Positions 1 through 8,985 of a stretch of DNA of 64,000 nt are shown here, one piece after another. Position 1 is the stretch's first letter. Each line of letters begins with the position of its first letter. This DNA comes from Heyndrickxia camelliae (lineage in GTDB: Bacteria; Bacillota; Bacilli; Bacillales; Bacillaceae_C): positions 109,835 through 173,834 of the forward strand of contig NZ_PIQO01000009.1 of the NCBI RefSeq assembly GCF_002844575.1, written 5' to 3'. Position numbers and translations under genes: made by a program. The notes under the pieces were generated by a model. The model saw nothing but the letters and a program-made list of their open reading frames with translations. It was not told the DNA's origin and searched no databases.

Positions 1-216
1 AATAAAATCATATAGGTGGCCTAAACCACATCCAACATCTAGTAAAGTAATATCATTCGATTGGTCTTTCTCAAACAGTTTACATATATATTGAAATCTG
101 ATTTTCTGGCTTTCCGTACTACCCCATTGAACGTCCTTATACGAGTCAGTTATGTTTTTGGTTGCAAAAAATTTATTGGTGAAAGCTTTAAATTTCTCAT
201 TTGTACTTTTATCCAT
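1..216 (-). CDS. Class I SAM-dependent methyltransferase, N-terminal part (cut by window edge)
   Basis: The reverse strand has an ATG at 216 with an AGGAGGA ribosome site 8-14 bases upstream. It stays open for 72 codons to the window edge. Near the end it reads LLDVGCGLGHL, the glycine-rich motif I that binds S-adenosylmethionine in class I methyltransferases. The residues before it (MDKSTNEKFKAFTNKFF at the start) are typical of the short helical lead of small-molecule methyltransferases. The substrate cannot be told because the rest lies outside. It is divergent from the methyltransferase at 532. Confidence 0.78.
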   Translation of the reverse strand, partial: MDKSTNEKFKAFTNKFFATKNITDSYKDVQWGSTESQKIRFQYICKLFEKDQSNDITLLDVGCGLGHLYDFI

Positions 217-531
217 TATATATTCCTCCTTTTGATACAAAGGGTAATTAAGTAGGTTATTTTATAAAGAATTACGGTTATTGTAGTGGTCTTTATTAGT
301 AGATGTAGATATTTCGTTTTTTGACAAAGACAAATAGGAAAAATTATTGGACTAAGATAGTCGAGAAATGACAGTTTAGAACCGTTTGTATTGATCGAAT
401 TTTGACTTCTGAAGTATTACTTTTTACAACATTTTCTGATCATCTCAGATAATCATCCTAATAAAAAAGGATTATTCCCCTTCTCTAAAGAATGTTTTAA
501 AGATTGTAATGTTTTTTACGAAAGGAGGATA

Positions 532-1239
532 ATGATGAATCATCTCGTACAAAAAGCCTACGATGCGTTTTCTTCTGATTATGAGCATCGAGTAGATAAT
601 CATTCCTTGTACAATATTGCCTATGAGCGACCAGCGATGATGACTCAGCTTCCTAACGAAATAAAGGAGAAAACGATACTAGATGCAGGCTGTGCAGCTG
701 GATGGTATACGGAACAATTTATGAAACGCGGAGCTAGGGTAACAGCAATTGATCTGAGCCCTGAAATGGTTGCGGCAACAAAGAGAAGAGTTGGGGATCA
801 GGCAGAGGTTCTCTGTTTAAATCTTACAGATAAGCTTCCGTTTGCAAATAATTCTTTTGATTTTATTGTCAGCTCGCTGGTTCTTCATTATGTAGAGGAT
901 TGGGGTCCGACATTTCAGGAGTTTAAACGGATATTAAAACCAGATGGGATTCTGCTATTTTCTGTCCACCATCCTTTCATGGATATTCGCAGATCACCCA
1001 GCAATGACTATTTTGCAACGGAACTTATTATTGATCAGTGGAAAAGACAAGGAAAGTTCATTGAAGTTCCTTACTATTGCCGTCCGCTCCATGAAATACT
1101 AAACGAAACACTTGCTTATTTTTCAATAGAGAAGTTGATAGAACCCCAACGGGTGCCAGGCACCACTCGTGGACAAATGTGTAAACTGTCCTCCACAGAA
1201 GGACAGTCAACAGAGGGAGTAAAAAATGGTACAGAATGA
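532..1239 (+). CDS. Class I SAM-dependent methyltransferase with repeat-derived C-terminus
   Basis: This is a 235-residue Methyltransf_11-type enzyme. Motif I LDAGCAAGW lies at residues 50-58 and the acidic ribose-binding loop AIDLSPEM at about 72-79; a post-II motif SSLVLHYVEDW follows. The start has a GGAGG site upstream (ATG at 532 or 535). From about residue 207 the protein is encoded by an inserted REP-type element (core at 1152-1164), which gives an unnatural tail RVPGTTRGQMCKLSSTEG. The native C-terminus was therefore probably lost, and activity is uncertain. The stop overlaps the next gene by 14 bases, so the two are co-transcribed. Substrate unknown. Confidence 0.85.
   Translation: MMNHLVQKAYDAFSSDYEHRVDNHSLYNIAYERPAMMTQLPNEIKEKTILDAGCAAGWYTEQFMKRGARVTAIDLSPEMVAATKRRVGDQAEVLCLNLTDKLPFANNSFDFIVSSLVLHYVEDWGPTFQEFKRILKPDGILLFSVHHPFMDIRRSPSNDYFATELIIDQWKRQGKFIEVPYYCRPLHEILNETLAYFSIEKLIEPQRVPGTTRGQMCKLSSTEGQSTEGVKNGTE
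1152..1210 (+). repeat. REP-type two-hairpin element, plus orientation, inside a CDS
   Basis: The core palindrome GGTGCCAGGCACC (1152-1164) is followed by CACTCGTGGACAAA and then a second small inverted repeat built on CTGTCC...GGACAG (1187-1206). It belongs to the same family as the copies at 32128, 35046, 36455, 39532, 50046 and 59220. This copy lies inside the 3' end of the methyltransferase gene and is translated. Confidence 0.85.
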
Positions 1240-1798
1240 AAAGGATATTCTACAGATTGTTAGTGAAGATACATGGATGATGGATATTTTGCGCACAGCA
1301 AAAAAACTGAATCTGCCGGATTGGTGGGTTTGTGCAGGTTTTGTTCGGTCTAAAATCTGGGATACCCTCCATGGTTATAAGAAGCGGACTCCCATTCCAG
1401 ATATTGATGTAATCTATTTTGATACAACAACCACAGATGAATCAGTAGAAAAGAGATTAGAAGAAAAACTGAGGAACCTGCACCCTAATATACCGTGGTC
1501 CGTTAAGAACGAAGCAAGAATGCATGTGAAAAATAATTTCCAACCCTACCAATCTGCTGTGGATGCGATAGCCAAATTTCCTGAAACTGCAACAGCATTA
1601 GGGCTTAAATTAGATGAAAAGGATAATCTTATTTTAACAGCACCTTGTGGTCTGGAGGATGTCCTACATTTACAAGTCAAACCTTCGCCATTTTTTATGG
1701 CAACAAAGGAATATGCCTCTATTTACGAGGAGCGAATCAAGAAGAAGAACTGGAAGTCCATTTGGCATAGAATCAACATAACCCATATTTCAACGTAA
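1226..1798 (+). CDS. Nucleotidyltransferase family protein (COG3575/PF06042-like)
   Basis: This 190-residue protein matches the small nucleotidyltransferase-fold family that includes Bacillus COG3575 proteins. Visible features are VCAGFVRSKIWD (35-46), equivalent to the G-[G/S] region of the fold, and PDIDVIYFD (58-66), which supplies the paired acidic metal ligands. The function of the family is not firmly known. The start at 1226 has GAGGGAG upstream and overlaps the preceding methyltransferase. The gene sits in a run of six small enzyme genes with short gaps or overlaps, so it is probably part of one operon. Confidence 0.8.
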   Translation: MVQNEKDILQIVSEDTWMMDILRTAKKLNLPDWWVCAGFVRSKIWDTLHGYKKRTPIPDIDVIYFDTTTTDESVEKRLEEKLRNLHPNIPWSVKNEARMHVKNNFQPYQSAVDAIAKFPETATALGLKLDEKDNLILTAPCGLEDVLHLQVKPSPFFMATKEYASIYEERIKKKNWKSIWHRINITHIST

Positions 1799-1812
1799 AT
1801 GAGGTCATAAAA

Positions 1813-2481
1813 ATGAATTTTGCTATGATATTTGATATGGATGGAACTCTCTTTCAAACGGATAAGATTTTAGAAATAAGTCTGGAAAACACGTTTGAAG
1901 AGTTAAGAAGAAAAGATTTATGGGAAAAAGAAACACCAATTGAAAATTACCGCCAGATTATGGGGGTTCCTTTGTCCGTAGTATGGGAGACGCTTCTTCC
2001 AGCTCAATCGGAAAAAATACGCGCAATGGCTGATGCATTTTTTCAAAATCAGTTAATCGAAAATATACAAAACGGCAGCGGTGAATTATACCAGCATGTA
2101 GAAGAATTATTTGCCTATCTCAAGTCTAAGAATATCCCTATTTTTATCGCCAGCAATGGGTTGCCCGCCTATTTGGAATCCATTGTTACATACTTTCATC
2201 TCGATCAATGGGTAAAAGAAGTTTTTAGTATTCAGCACATACAATCGAAGGATAAAGCAGATCTCGTAAGGTCCATTATTGAAAAATACAACATACAAAG
2301 AGGTGCAGTCGTTGGGGATCGGTTATCAGATATAAAAGCAGCAAAATCAAATGGCTTTCATGCGATTGGGTGCCGATTCGACTTTGCTCAAGATGAAGAG
2401 CTTAATTATAGTGACTTTATTATTGATGACTTAATGCAGATAAAAGAGATTTTAAAAGAGATAGAGGGCATAAAATTATGA
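1813..2481 (+). CDS. HAD-superfamily phosphatase (phosphoglycolate phosphatase-like)
   Basis: The 222-residue sequence has the three HAD motifs. Motif I is DMDGTLFQ (residues 8-15) with both catalytic aspartates, motif II is IASNG (about 112-116), and motif IV is VVGDRLSDIKAAK (about 165-177). The large insertion between motifs I and II is the helical C1 cap of the PGP/beta-phosphoglucomutase class. It most likely hydrolyses a small phosphorylated metabolite in the cytoplasm. It begins 14 bases after the nucleotidyltransferase and overlaps the next gene by 4 bases (ATGA), which supports translational coupling. Confidence 0.88.
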   Translation: MNFAMIFDMDGTLFQTDKILEISLENTFEELRRKDLWEKETPIENYRQIMGVPLSVVWETLLPAQSEKIRAMADAFFQNQLIENIQNGSGELYQHVEELFAYLKSKNIPIFIASNGLPAYLESIVTYFHLDQWVKEVFSIQHIQSKDKADLVRSIIEKYNIQRGAVVGDRLSDIKAAKSNGFHAIGCRFDFAQDEELNYSDFIIDDLMQIKEILKEIEGIKL

Positions 2482-3173
2482 GACAAATCATTGCACTTGG
2501 CGGCGGCGGATTTTCCATGGAACCGGAGAACCCGTTACTAGATTTATATATTTTAAAACAGGCTAGCAAATCCAATCCATCCGTTTGTTTTTTGCCGACA
2601 GCGAGTGGTGATGCAGAAAACTATATTGCTAATTTTTATCATTCTTTCCACCAACATGGATGCAAGCCGTCACACCTTTCCCTATTTCGGCCACCGACAA
2701 GAGACTTAGAGGATTTTATTCTATCAAAGGATATTATGTATGTTGGCGGAGGGAATACGAAGAATTTACTGATTCTTTGGAAGGAATGGGGATTGGATCG
2801 GATATTAAAAAAGGCATGGGATGAAGGTGTTGTACTAGCAGGAATTAGCGCTGGTTCGATTTGTTGGTTTGAAGAAGGCGTAACGGATTCGTTTGGGGAC
2901 CAACTAGAACCAATTAAAGCACTTGGGTTTTTGAAGGGAAGTAATTGCCCGCATTATGACGAGGAAGCGGAAAGAAGACCAGCATACCATCATTTTATCG
3001 AAACGAATCAATTGAAACCAGGTATTGCAGCGGACGATGGGGTTGCCACCCATTTTGTAGAACAAGAGATTGTGAAAGTTGTCAGCTCAAGACCAAACGC
3101 AAAGGCATATCAGATTTTACATGAAGGAACGGTACGGGAGAGAACATTGGAAACGGTATTTTTGGGGGAGTAA
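2478..3173 (+). CDS. Peptidase E / S51-family serine peptidase
   Basis: The 231-residue protein matches the PepE (S51) family. It opens with a beta strand and glycine turn (IIALGGGGF) and has CFLPTASGD, a YVGGGNT segment, and the nucleophile elbow GISAGSICW near residues 121-129 carrying the catalytic serine. C-terminal GIAADDGVATHF fits the residue set around the active site of these alpha-aspartyl-dipeptidase-like enzymes. Length agrees with PepE. It overlaps the HAD gene by ATGA, so the two are coupled. The substrate (Asp-X dipeptide or other) is not readable from sequence. Confidence 0.88.
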   Translation: MRQIIALGGGGFSMEPENPLLDLYILKQASKSNPSVCFLPTASGDAENYIANFYHSFHQHGCKPSHLSLFRPPTRDLEDFILSKDIMYVGGGNTKNLLILWKEWGLDRILKKAWDEGVVLAGISAGSICWFEEGVTDSFGDQLEPIKALGFLKGSNCPHYDEEAERRPAYHHFIETNQLKPGIAADDGVATHFVEQEIVKVVSSRPNAKAYQILHEGTVRERTLETVFLGE

Positions 3174-3210
3174 TCGGGAACATAGCATTATTTTGAAGTG
3201 AGGTGATGAC

Positions 3211-3654
3211 ATGCCTGTAATGTTGACTTTCGGAGAAAAGGAAGCATCGATTGAATACCAACCAAGACCAGGATGTTATGGAATTATTTTTAATCAGAAT
3301 AGAACCAAAGTAGGTATTGTCAATATTAAGAATCGCTATTTTCTGCCTGGGGGCGGAAAAGAAGGGACCGAGAGTGATGCTGATTGCCTTAAAAGAGAAG
3401 TGTTGGAAGAATTGGGGCATGAGGTGAAAATAGACCAATATATTGGAAAAGCTCAACAATATTTTTATTCCAAGCACTATGAGGCATATTATCTTAACAT
3501 TGGGCATTTCTATATATGTGAATTAGGAAAAAAAATCATGGAGCCAATTGAGGAAGATCATATCTATGAGATGGTGGAAATTGAAACAGCAATGGAAAAG
3601 CTGGTTCATAAACATCAGAGTTGGGCAATCCAGCATGCATTAGGGTTAGTTTGA
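3211..3654 (+). CDS. Nudix hydrolase
   Basis: The 147-residue protein has a full Nudix box, G-x5-E-x7-REVLEELGHEV, at about residues 49-73, including the REx2EE metal-binding set. The N-terminal strand (RPGCYGIIFNQNRTKVGIV) and the segment preceding the box (YFLPGGGKEG) match the family. It would hydrolyse a nucleoside diphosphate linked to another moiety. The start is preceded by GTGAGGTGATGAC. The gene follows the S51 peptidase by 37 bases in the same small-enzyme cluster. Confidence 0.88.
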   Translation: MPVMLTFGEKEASIEYQPRPGCYGIIFNQNRTKVGIVNIKNRYFLPGGGKEGTESDADCLKREVLEELGHEVKIDQYIGKAQQYFYSKHYEAYYLNIGHFYICELGKKIMEPIEEDHIYEMVEIETAMEKLVHKHQSWAIQHALGLV

Positions 3655-3675
3655 AGTCCAAAGGGGATGGTTTAC

Positions 3676-4623
3676 TTGAAGACGATGCTTCATGTAAGAG
3701 GGAAGAATATTTACATTGAAAAAAATGGGGCCGATCATTTGCCAAAACTTCTTTATTTACATGGCGGCCCAGGTTCGGGTTGTTTAGATTTTACCCATTT
3801 TCAAGCTAGTAATCTAGCAAAGAAAGTCCAACTTATTGCATTGGATCAAAGAGGGATAGGGCGTTCAGAGGGATTAGCAGAGACCGATAATTTAACGCTG
3901 GATGATCTGGTTGAAGACTGTGAGGAAATTAGAAAACAGCTAGGTATTGAGAAGTGGTCGGTTTTAGGCCATTCCTTCGGTGCCATATTAGCAGTCTTAT
4001 ATGCGGTAAGATATCCGAAAGCATTGGTAAAATTGATTTTTGAGTGTCCTACTTTTGATTTGAAACTTTCAGCGAAGTCGCTCTTAAAAGGAGCAATTGG
4101 AGAATATGAGAAAAAGGAAAATCATGTTATGGTTGAAAACTGCTTGAAATGCATTCGTGGCGATCAATCTTCAAGAGAAACGTGGGAATTGTTGATGCAC
4201 CTTACAAATGAGCTGGGGGAAGACAGAGAGAATCTCTATTTTAAAAATTTATCCCCGAATGTATTCCATCACATTTATGAGGAAGTATATGGTCCGCCGA
4301 GCGAGGGATGGAATAAACAAGGAGTATTCCAGCAAAAACTTTATCAGCAGGATGAATTGTTTGAATCCTTTTTACCTTTGCTAGAAAAGATAGCCCACCC
4401 TGCATTACTCATAAAAGGAAAGTATGACTGGGTGGCATCAGAGGAACAGATTGAATTCTTTTTAAAAGCAGTAAAGCATCCTTTCGTAGAATACTTTGAT
4501 CAGAGTGCTCATTTTCCGCATATGGAAGAAAAAGACAGGTTTACGGACGTGGTTAGTCAATTTTTAAATAGTGAAGTTATTGATTCAGGAAATAATCATT
4601 TTCAAGGAGTACAAAGTAAATGA
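3676..4623 (+). CDS. Alpha/beta hydrolase (proline iminopeptidase / S33-like)
   Basis: Key motifs are HGGPGSG (oxyanion region), the nucleophile elbow GHSFGAI, an acid in KGKYDWVAS and the catalytic histidine in QSAHFPHME, in the right order for the S33 aminopeptidase branch. The TTG at 3676 is preferred because AAAGGGG ends at 3666, giving 9-base spacing; an ATG at 3667 would have none. Length is about 315 residues. The gene ends a small-enzyme run that begins at 532. The leaving group and substrate are unknown. Confidence 0.85.
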   Translation: MKTMLHVRGKNIYIEKNGADHLPKLLYLHGGPGSGCLDFTHFQASNLAKKVQLIALDQRGIGRSEGLAETDNLTLDDLVEDCEEIRKQLGIEKWSVLGHSFGAILAVLYAVRYPKALVKLIFECPTFDLKLSAKSLLKGAIGEYEKKENHVMVENCLKCIRGDQSSRETWELLMHLTNELGEDRENLYFKNLSPNVFHHIYEEVYGPPSEGWNKQGVFQQKLYQQDELFESFLPLLEKIAHPALLIKGKYDWVASEEQIEFFLKAVKHPFVEYFDQSAHFPHMEEKDRFTDVVSQFLNSEVIDSGNNHFQGVQSK

Positions 4624-4781
4624 AAAGAGGGATACGTGCCCGGTACATGTAGGGGGATTATGGTCAACAAGTCTGGAAAGCGATCACCAAAGATAGCTTT
4701 AGGCTTCGTGCGTTACCAAAGATATCCTCACTAAAGAGAATCAAATCTTAGTAAAGCTTTTTAATAAAGGAGGGAAAAACA

Positions 4782-5237
4782 ATGAACCAAGAAGTATTAA
4801 TAAGGAAAGCCACACATCAAGATATCCCTGAACTCTACCAATTAATGATTGAATATATCGTAGATTTCTATAAAGAACCGAAACCAGCGGAAGAGGATCT
4901 AAAAGGATTAATAGAGCATTTATTAACAAATACTTCCAGCGGACTTCAATTTGTTGCCGAGCACGGGGGCAGATTAGTAGGCTTTGCCACTTTATATTTT
5001 ACTTTCAGCACATTAAGGGTAAAGAGACAAGCCATTTTAAATGATTTATTTGTAAAGGTCGGTATACGTGGGCAAAAAATAGGGGAAAAGCTATTTCAAA
5101 CTTGTTTGGAATACATACGGGCGAATGGCTTTTGCTCAATGACCTGGGAGACGGCACAGGATAATGTGGTTGCTCAATCACTTTATAAAAAAATGGGCGG
5201 TGAAATATCTCCATGGTTGTTTTATGAAATTAAATAA
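4782..5237 (+). CDS. GNAT-family N-acetyltransferase
   Basis: The 151-residue protein has the GNAT layout: N-terminal IRKATHQDIPELYQLM, a core strand ILNDLFVKVGIRGQKIGEKL containing the acetyl-CoA pyrophosphate loop (R-G-Q-K-I-G), and C-terminal TAQDNVVAQSLYKKMG, the usual N-x4-Ax2-LYxKxGF region. A clear AAGGAGGG site precedes the ATG. It is followed by a strong terminator at 5341. Substrate is not predictable. Confidence 0.88.
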   Translation: MNQEVLIRKATHQDIPELYQLMIEYIVDFYKEPKPAEEDLKGLIEHLLTNTSSGLQFVAEHGGRLVGFATLYFTFSTLRVKRQAILNDLFVKVGIRGQKIGEKLFQTCLEYIRANGFCSMTWETAQDNVVAQSLYKKMGGEISPWLFYEIK

Positions 5238-5340
5238 ACTGCATGCGTTTTTGCATTTGAAATGTCATGAGATGGAGGAATACAGAGCATCAAGGAGCAG
5301 TTGCTAGACATTAAAATACAACCATAGAGTAATAAACTAA

Positions 5341-5364
5341 AAAAGAGCCAATTGGCTCTTTTCT
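5341..5364. terminator. Intrinsic terminator, perfect palindrome
   Basis: AAAAGAGCCAATTGGCTCTTTT is a perfect 22-base palindrome with A and T runs on the two sides, so it can work on both strands. It closes the GNAT gene at 4782. Confidence 0.8.
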
Positions 5365-5497
5365 CAAGTTAACACATTAAACCGTGTAAAACATTAGGGG
5401 GATGGTTAGACCTAATTTTTTGTAATGAGATCGATTACAGTTTTTAGAAAAAAATGATTGAAATATACGATTTATAGAGATATTTTCTATTAATAGT

Positions 5498-5935
5498 TTA
5501 ATTCTTAACTAATCCACCTCGTAATGTCGTCACACCATACTCCAAATAACCCTTAAGACAAGTTAACAAGAAAACCCATCCTTCTTTATTGTCTACCATT
5601 TTATATATTAGCTCGGGATCTTTGGCATCAAAGCCTACTTCGTTTACCTCCACAATAGTGGTCGAAGGGTCTGCCTCCTGGAACGTAATGGTAACGGTGT
5701 TTTCAGCACCCTCTGGTCCCCATAAGAATACAATTTTTCTATCTTGAACCGCTTCTACTATTTTGATCGTTAGCTCTGCATTGTATTCAAGATATGTTAG
5801 ACGGATCGTTTTGCCTTGCTCCCATCTTTCGGAGCTGGATGACCACCAAAAATTTTTGATTTTAGAAGGATCAACAAAGGCCTCGTATACGTCATGTGCT
5901 GGCTTTAAAATTTTCATTTTCGTAAGATTGTTCAT
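5498..5935 (-). CDS. SRPBCC / AHSA1-like START-fold protein
   Basis: The 145-residue protein has the hallmarks of the Activator of Hsp90 ATPase homologue 1-like family of small ligand-binding folds: PAHDVYEAFVDPSKIKNFWW near the start, a central strand RKIVFLWGPEGA, then TVTITFQE, and a C-terminal helix GWVFLLTCLKGYLEYG. Members bind hydrophobic ligands or act on toxins; no ligand can be named. The ribosome site before the ATG at 5935 is weak (GGATGATGAG), and a second Met at codon 7 is possible. Confidence 0.82.
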   Translation of the reverse strand: MNNLTKMKILKPAHDVYEAFVDPSKIKNFWWSSSSERWEQGKTIRLTYLEYNAELTIKIVEAVQDRKIVFLWGPEGAENTVTITFQEADPSTTIVEVNEVGFDAKDPELIYKMVDNKEGWVFLLTCLKGYLEYGVTTLRGGLVKN

Positions 5936-6036
5936 TTCTCATCATCCTTCATATTGATTATGTAATGCTTAAACATCTTTTTCTTCATATTGGATTTCAT
6001 GTTTAGTGTCATGTAGTGGGTTTACTCTTTTTATAT

Positions 6037-6165
6037 CTACCTTTTTCCTACAGTTATATCATCATAGGGGGTATATTGGTTCGATGGTACTGATTTTCCT
6101 TTGAAAATCCGATAGCAAATAAATCCAAGCACGACCATAATGAAAAGCGTAAATACGTATCCCAC
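6037..6165 (-). CDS. Small single-pass membrane protein (DUF3951-like)
   Basis: The reverse strand reads GGAGG, 8 bases, then GTG at 6165 and 42 codons to TAG. The peptide is a hydrophobic helix (MGYVFTLFIMVVLGFICYRI) followed by a short cytosolic tail with QYTPYDDITVGKR. The YTP(Y/F)D motif near the C-terminus is what I recall of DUF3951, a small Bacillus family; that assignment is from memory. A strong ribosome site and conserved-looking tail support a real gene despite the length. Function unknown. Confidence 0.62.
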   Translation of the reverse strand: MGYVFTLFIMVVLGFICYRIFKGKSVPSNQYTPYDDITVGKR

Positions 6166-6572
6166 TAGATTAACCTCCTATTAGTCCCTTATTATTTTTA
6201 TTCGTTAAAAAATGTCATAATCCTGCATGCATTACTAGGAGTATTCAGAAGAGAATGATTAAGTACATTTATTATTTTACATTTAATATTTGGGATCTAT
6301 TACTCTTTTGACTACATTTACAAGGATTACCCATATTTTATTTTGTTAATAAAATAATCATAGGATAATAATAAATCCTTCTATAATTTAGTGATGTAAA
6401 CCCTTCTTTTCTCACATTTTCATAAAATTAAAGGGAAAATAAGAGACAAAAGGAACAGGACTATTTTCATAAAATTCTTATTACTTTCTTAACCTTAGCA
6501 AAACATTATATTCATATATTTCTCCTACCATTTTATCTGTAAGACAAAAAATAAAGGAAAGGGAGAGTTGGA

Positions 6573-8933
6573 ATGAAAAAGAAGACAGTTATTACTGCAG
6601 CTGTTGCCGCACTAATGATTACAACTGGCTCGACTTATGCTGCCATGAATTTGAACAGGTCGGCAGGACCAGGAGAAAATAATATGGGGTATACACCTTA
6701 TAATACCGCCTTAACTCCTGTCGGCCAGCAAATCACATTAGGGAATTTTCCAATGGGCGGTGCCTTGAGCCCAGATGGCAATTATTTAATTGTTTCCAAT
6801 GATGGTCAAGGAACACAGTCACTTCAAGTAGTGGATACCAAAAAGATCAAGATAGTTCAAACTATCGAGTATAAATCTCCGGAATCCCTATATCTTGGGG
6901 TCGCGTTTAGTCCGGACGGGAAAACATTATATGCATCAGCTGGCGGAAATAACAAAATTCGTAAATATACTTTTATAAATGGGCAATTGACAGAAAAACC
7001 TGCTATTCAGTTAAAAGATAGTAAAAACAGTAATTTCTATCCAGCTGGACTTTCCGTATCACCAAATGGTGCTTATCTATATGTGGCAAATAATCTAGAC
7101 CATTCAGTGTCTAAAATCAATCTTGCTTCTCAAAAAATTGTTCAAACAGTATCTGTCGGAAAGAATCCTTACACAGCATATTTAACAAAGGATGGGAAAT
7201 CGCTGTATGTCAGCAATTGGGGGGAAAGCAGCATTACACTACTTAACCCGGAAACACTGGAAGTAGAGAAAAACATTTCAACAGGTCTTCACCCGAATGC
7301 CATTGCCGAAAATCCGGTTTCAGGAGATGTATATGTTTCCAATTCTGATGATGATTCTATCTCGGTCATATCTGCTAATACAAAGAAAGTCGTTCAAACC
7401 CTATCTGTTAAGCCATTTAAGCAATCTCCTACCGGTAGTCAGCCGGATGCCTTGTCCGTATCGAAAGATGGAAAAACGTTATATGTGGCTAATGCAGGAA
7501 ACAATGATATTGTCATGATTGACTTATCTTCGAAAAAAGCAAAGGTAAGAGGGCTTATCCCAACTGCATGGTATCCTACCGGTATTTACTTGGACAAAAA
7601 TAAAGTAATGGTTACAAATGCAAAAGGATTAGGGGCGGGTCCGAATGCTCAAGGCCAATATATTGGCAGTATGATAGAAGGTACACTTTCTGTATTTGAC
7701 ACACCGAATAATCGTGAGCTAAGTAAGTATACAAAACAGGTCTATAAAAACTTAACGGATAAAGGGGAAGCGAAAAGAGCGGGCAATAATCCGATTCCAA
7801 TGAATCCGGAAGGGAAATCTCCGATTAAACACGTGATCTACATCATTAAAGAGAACCGTACATATGATCAAGTGTTTGGAGATTTAGGAAAGGGAAATGG
7901 GGACCCGAGTTTAACAAGTTTTGGTGAAAATATTACGCCAAATCTTCATAAGCTTGCCAATCAATTTGTGACATTTGATAACTTCTATGCAGATGCCGAA
8001 ATCAGTGCACAAGGTCATAACTGGTCTACTGCGGCAAAAGCAAATGATTATACCGAAAAGAACTGGATGGCTAACTATTCGAGCAGGAATCGGGGTTATG
8101 ATTTTGAAGGGGATAATGATGCTGCATATCCAAAAGCAGGCTTCCTTTGGAATAATGCACACCGCTCTGGAGTCTCCTTCCGTGATTATGGTGAATTCGT
8201 TAATTATGACAAAGTAAAAAAACAATGGGTAGCTACTGATCCAAGTATTGGTGACCGATTTGACCCAGAATTCCCAGGGTGGAATCTGGACATTTCAGAT
8301 TTAGATCGGGTAGCAGAATGGAAAAAAGAGTTCAATTCGTTTGTAAAAAATGATAATCTTCCACAGTTACAAATTGTTCGGCTAGGTAATGACCATACAC
8401 AAGGTACAAAGGTTGGAAAATTAACACCAGAAGCAATGGTTGCTCAAAATGATGCTGCTGTCGGAAAACTGGTGGATGCAGTAAGTCACTCGAAATATTG
8501 GAAGGACACAGCTATTTTTATCACCGAGGATGACGCACAAAACGGTTGGGACCATGTTGATGCCCACCGAACAGAGTCGTTGGTCATTAGCCCCTATACC
8601 CAAACTGGAAAAGTTGACAGCACTTTTTATGACACCACGTCTATGATCCGTACGATGGAATTAATCCTTGGAATGAAGCCAATGTCCCAATATGATGCTT
8701 CCAGTATTCCAATGTATAATGCTTTTACTCATAAGCCTGATTTTACCGCTTATGAATATGAAGAACCACGTACGTCATTGGTTGAGATAAACGGAAGTAA
8801 CGCTCCGGGAGCACAAATTTCTGCTAAACTCGACTTCTCCGGAGCAGATCATGCAAATGAGGATCAGTTAAACCAAGTATTGTGGGAACAAACAATGAAG
8901 GGTAAAAAGTATCCTACCAGCAAGAATAAATAA
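6573..8933 (+). CDS. Exported YncE-type beta-propeller fused to phosphoesterase (PF04185) domain
   Basis: The 786-residue protein starts with a signal peptide (basic KKK, hydrophobic stretch, TYAAM cleavage area near residue 23). Residues about 40-380 contain repeated LSPDGNYL, FSPDGKTLY, VSPNGAYLYVANN and SKDGKTLYVANAGNN blades of a YncE/cytochrome d1-like propeller. Residues about 410-760 form a phosphoesterase domain: HVIYIIKENRTYDQVFGDLG, GHNWSTAAKANDY, FITEDDAQNGWDHVDAHR. The enzyme is therefore extracellular, probably a metal-dependent phosphoesterase; substrate unknown. AAAGGGAGAG precedes the start. The long AT-rich upstream region (6166-6572) probably holds its promoter. Confidence 0.9.
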   Translation: MKKKTVITAAVAALMITTGSTYAAMNLNRSAGPGENNMGYTPYNTALTPVGQQITLGNFPMGGALSPDGNYLIVSNDGQGTQSLQVVDTKKIKIVQTIEYKSPESLYLGVAFSPDGKTLYASAGGNNKIRKYTFINGQLTEKPAIQLKDSKNSNFYPAGLSVSPNGAYLYVANNLDHSVSKINLASQKIVQTVSVGKNPYTAYLTKDGKSLYVSNWGESSITLLNPETLEVEKNISTGLHPNAIAENPVSGDVYVSNSDDDSISVISANTKKVVQTLSVKPFKQSPTGSQPDALSVSKDGKTLYVANAGNNDIVMIDLSSKKAKVRGLIPTAWYPTGIYLDKNKVMVTNAKGLGAGPNAQGQYIGSMIEGTLSVFDTPNNRELSKYTKQVYKNLTDKGEAKRAGNNPIPMNPEGKSPIKHVIYIIKENRTYDQVFGDLGKGNGDPSLTSFGENITPNLHKLANQFVTFDNFYADAEISAQGHNWSTAAKANDYTEKNWMANYSSRNRGYDFEGDNDAAYPKAGFLWNNAHRSGVSFRDYGEFVNYDKVKKQWVATDPSIGDRFDPEFPGWNLDISDLDRVAEWKKEFNSFVKNDNLPQLQIVRLGNDHTQGTKVGKLTPEAMVAQNDAAVGKLVDAVSHSKYWKDTAIFITEDDAQNGWDHVDAHRTESLVISPYTQTGKVDSTFYDTTSMIRTMELILGMKPMSQYDASSIPMYNAFTHKPDFTAYEYEEPRTSLVEINGSNAPGAQISAKLDFSGADHANEDQLNQVLWEQTMKGKKYPTSKNK

Positions 8934-8934
8934 T

Positions 8935-8965
8935 AGATAAGCCTCCTATTTGGGGGGCTTTATCT
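8935..8965 (+). terminator. Intergenic hairpin between phosphoesterase and RND gene
   Basis: AGATAAGCCTCC pairs with GGGGGGCTTTATCT around a TATTT loop. The U-tract is short, so termination may be partial. The RND gene's ribosome site follows directly. Confidence 0.6.
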
Positions 8966-8985
8966 ATACATGGAAGGAGATAAGT

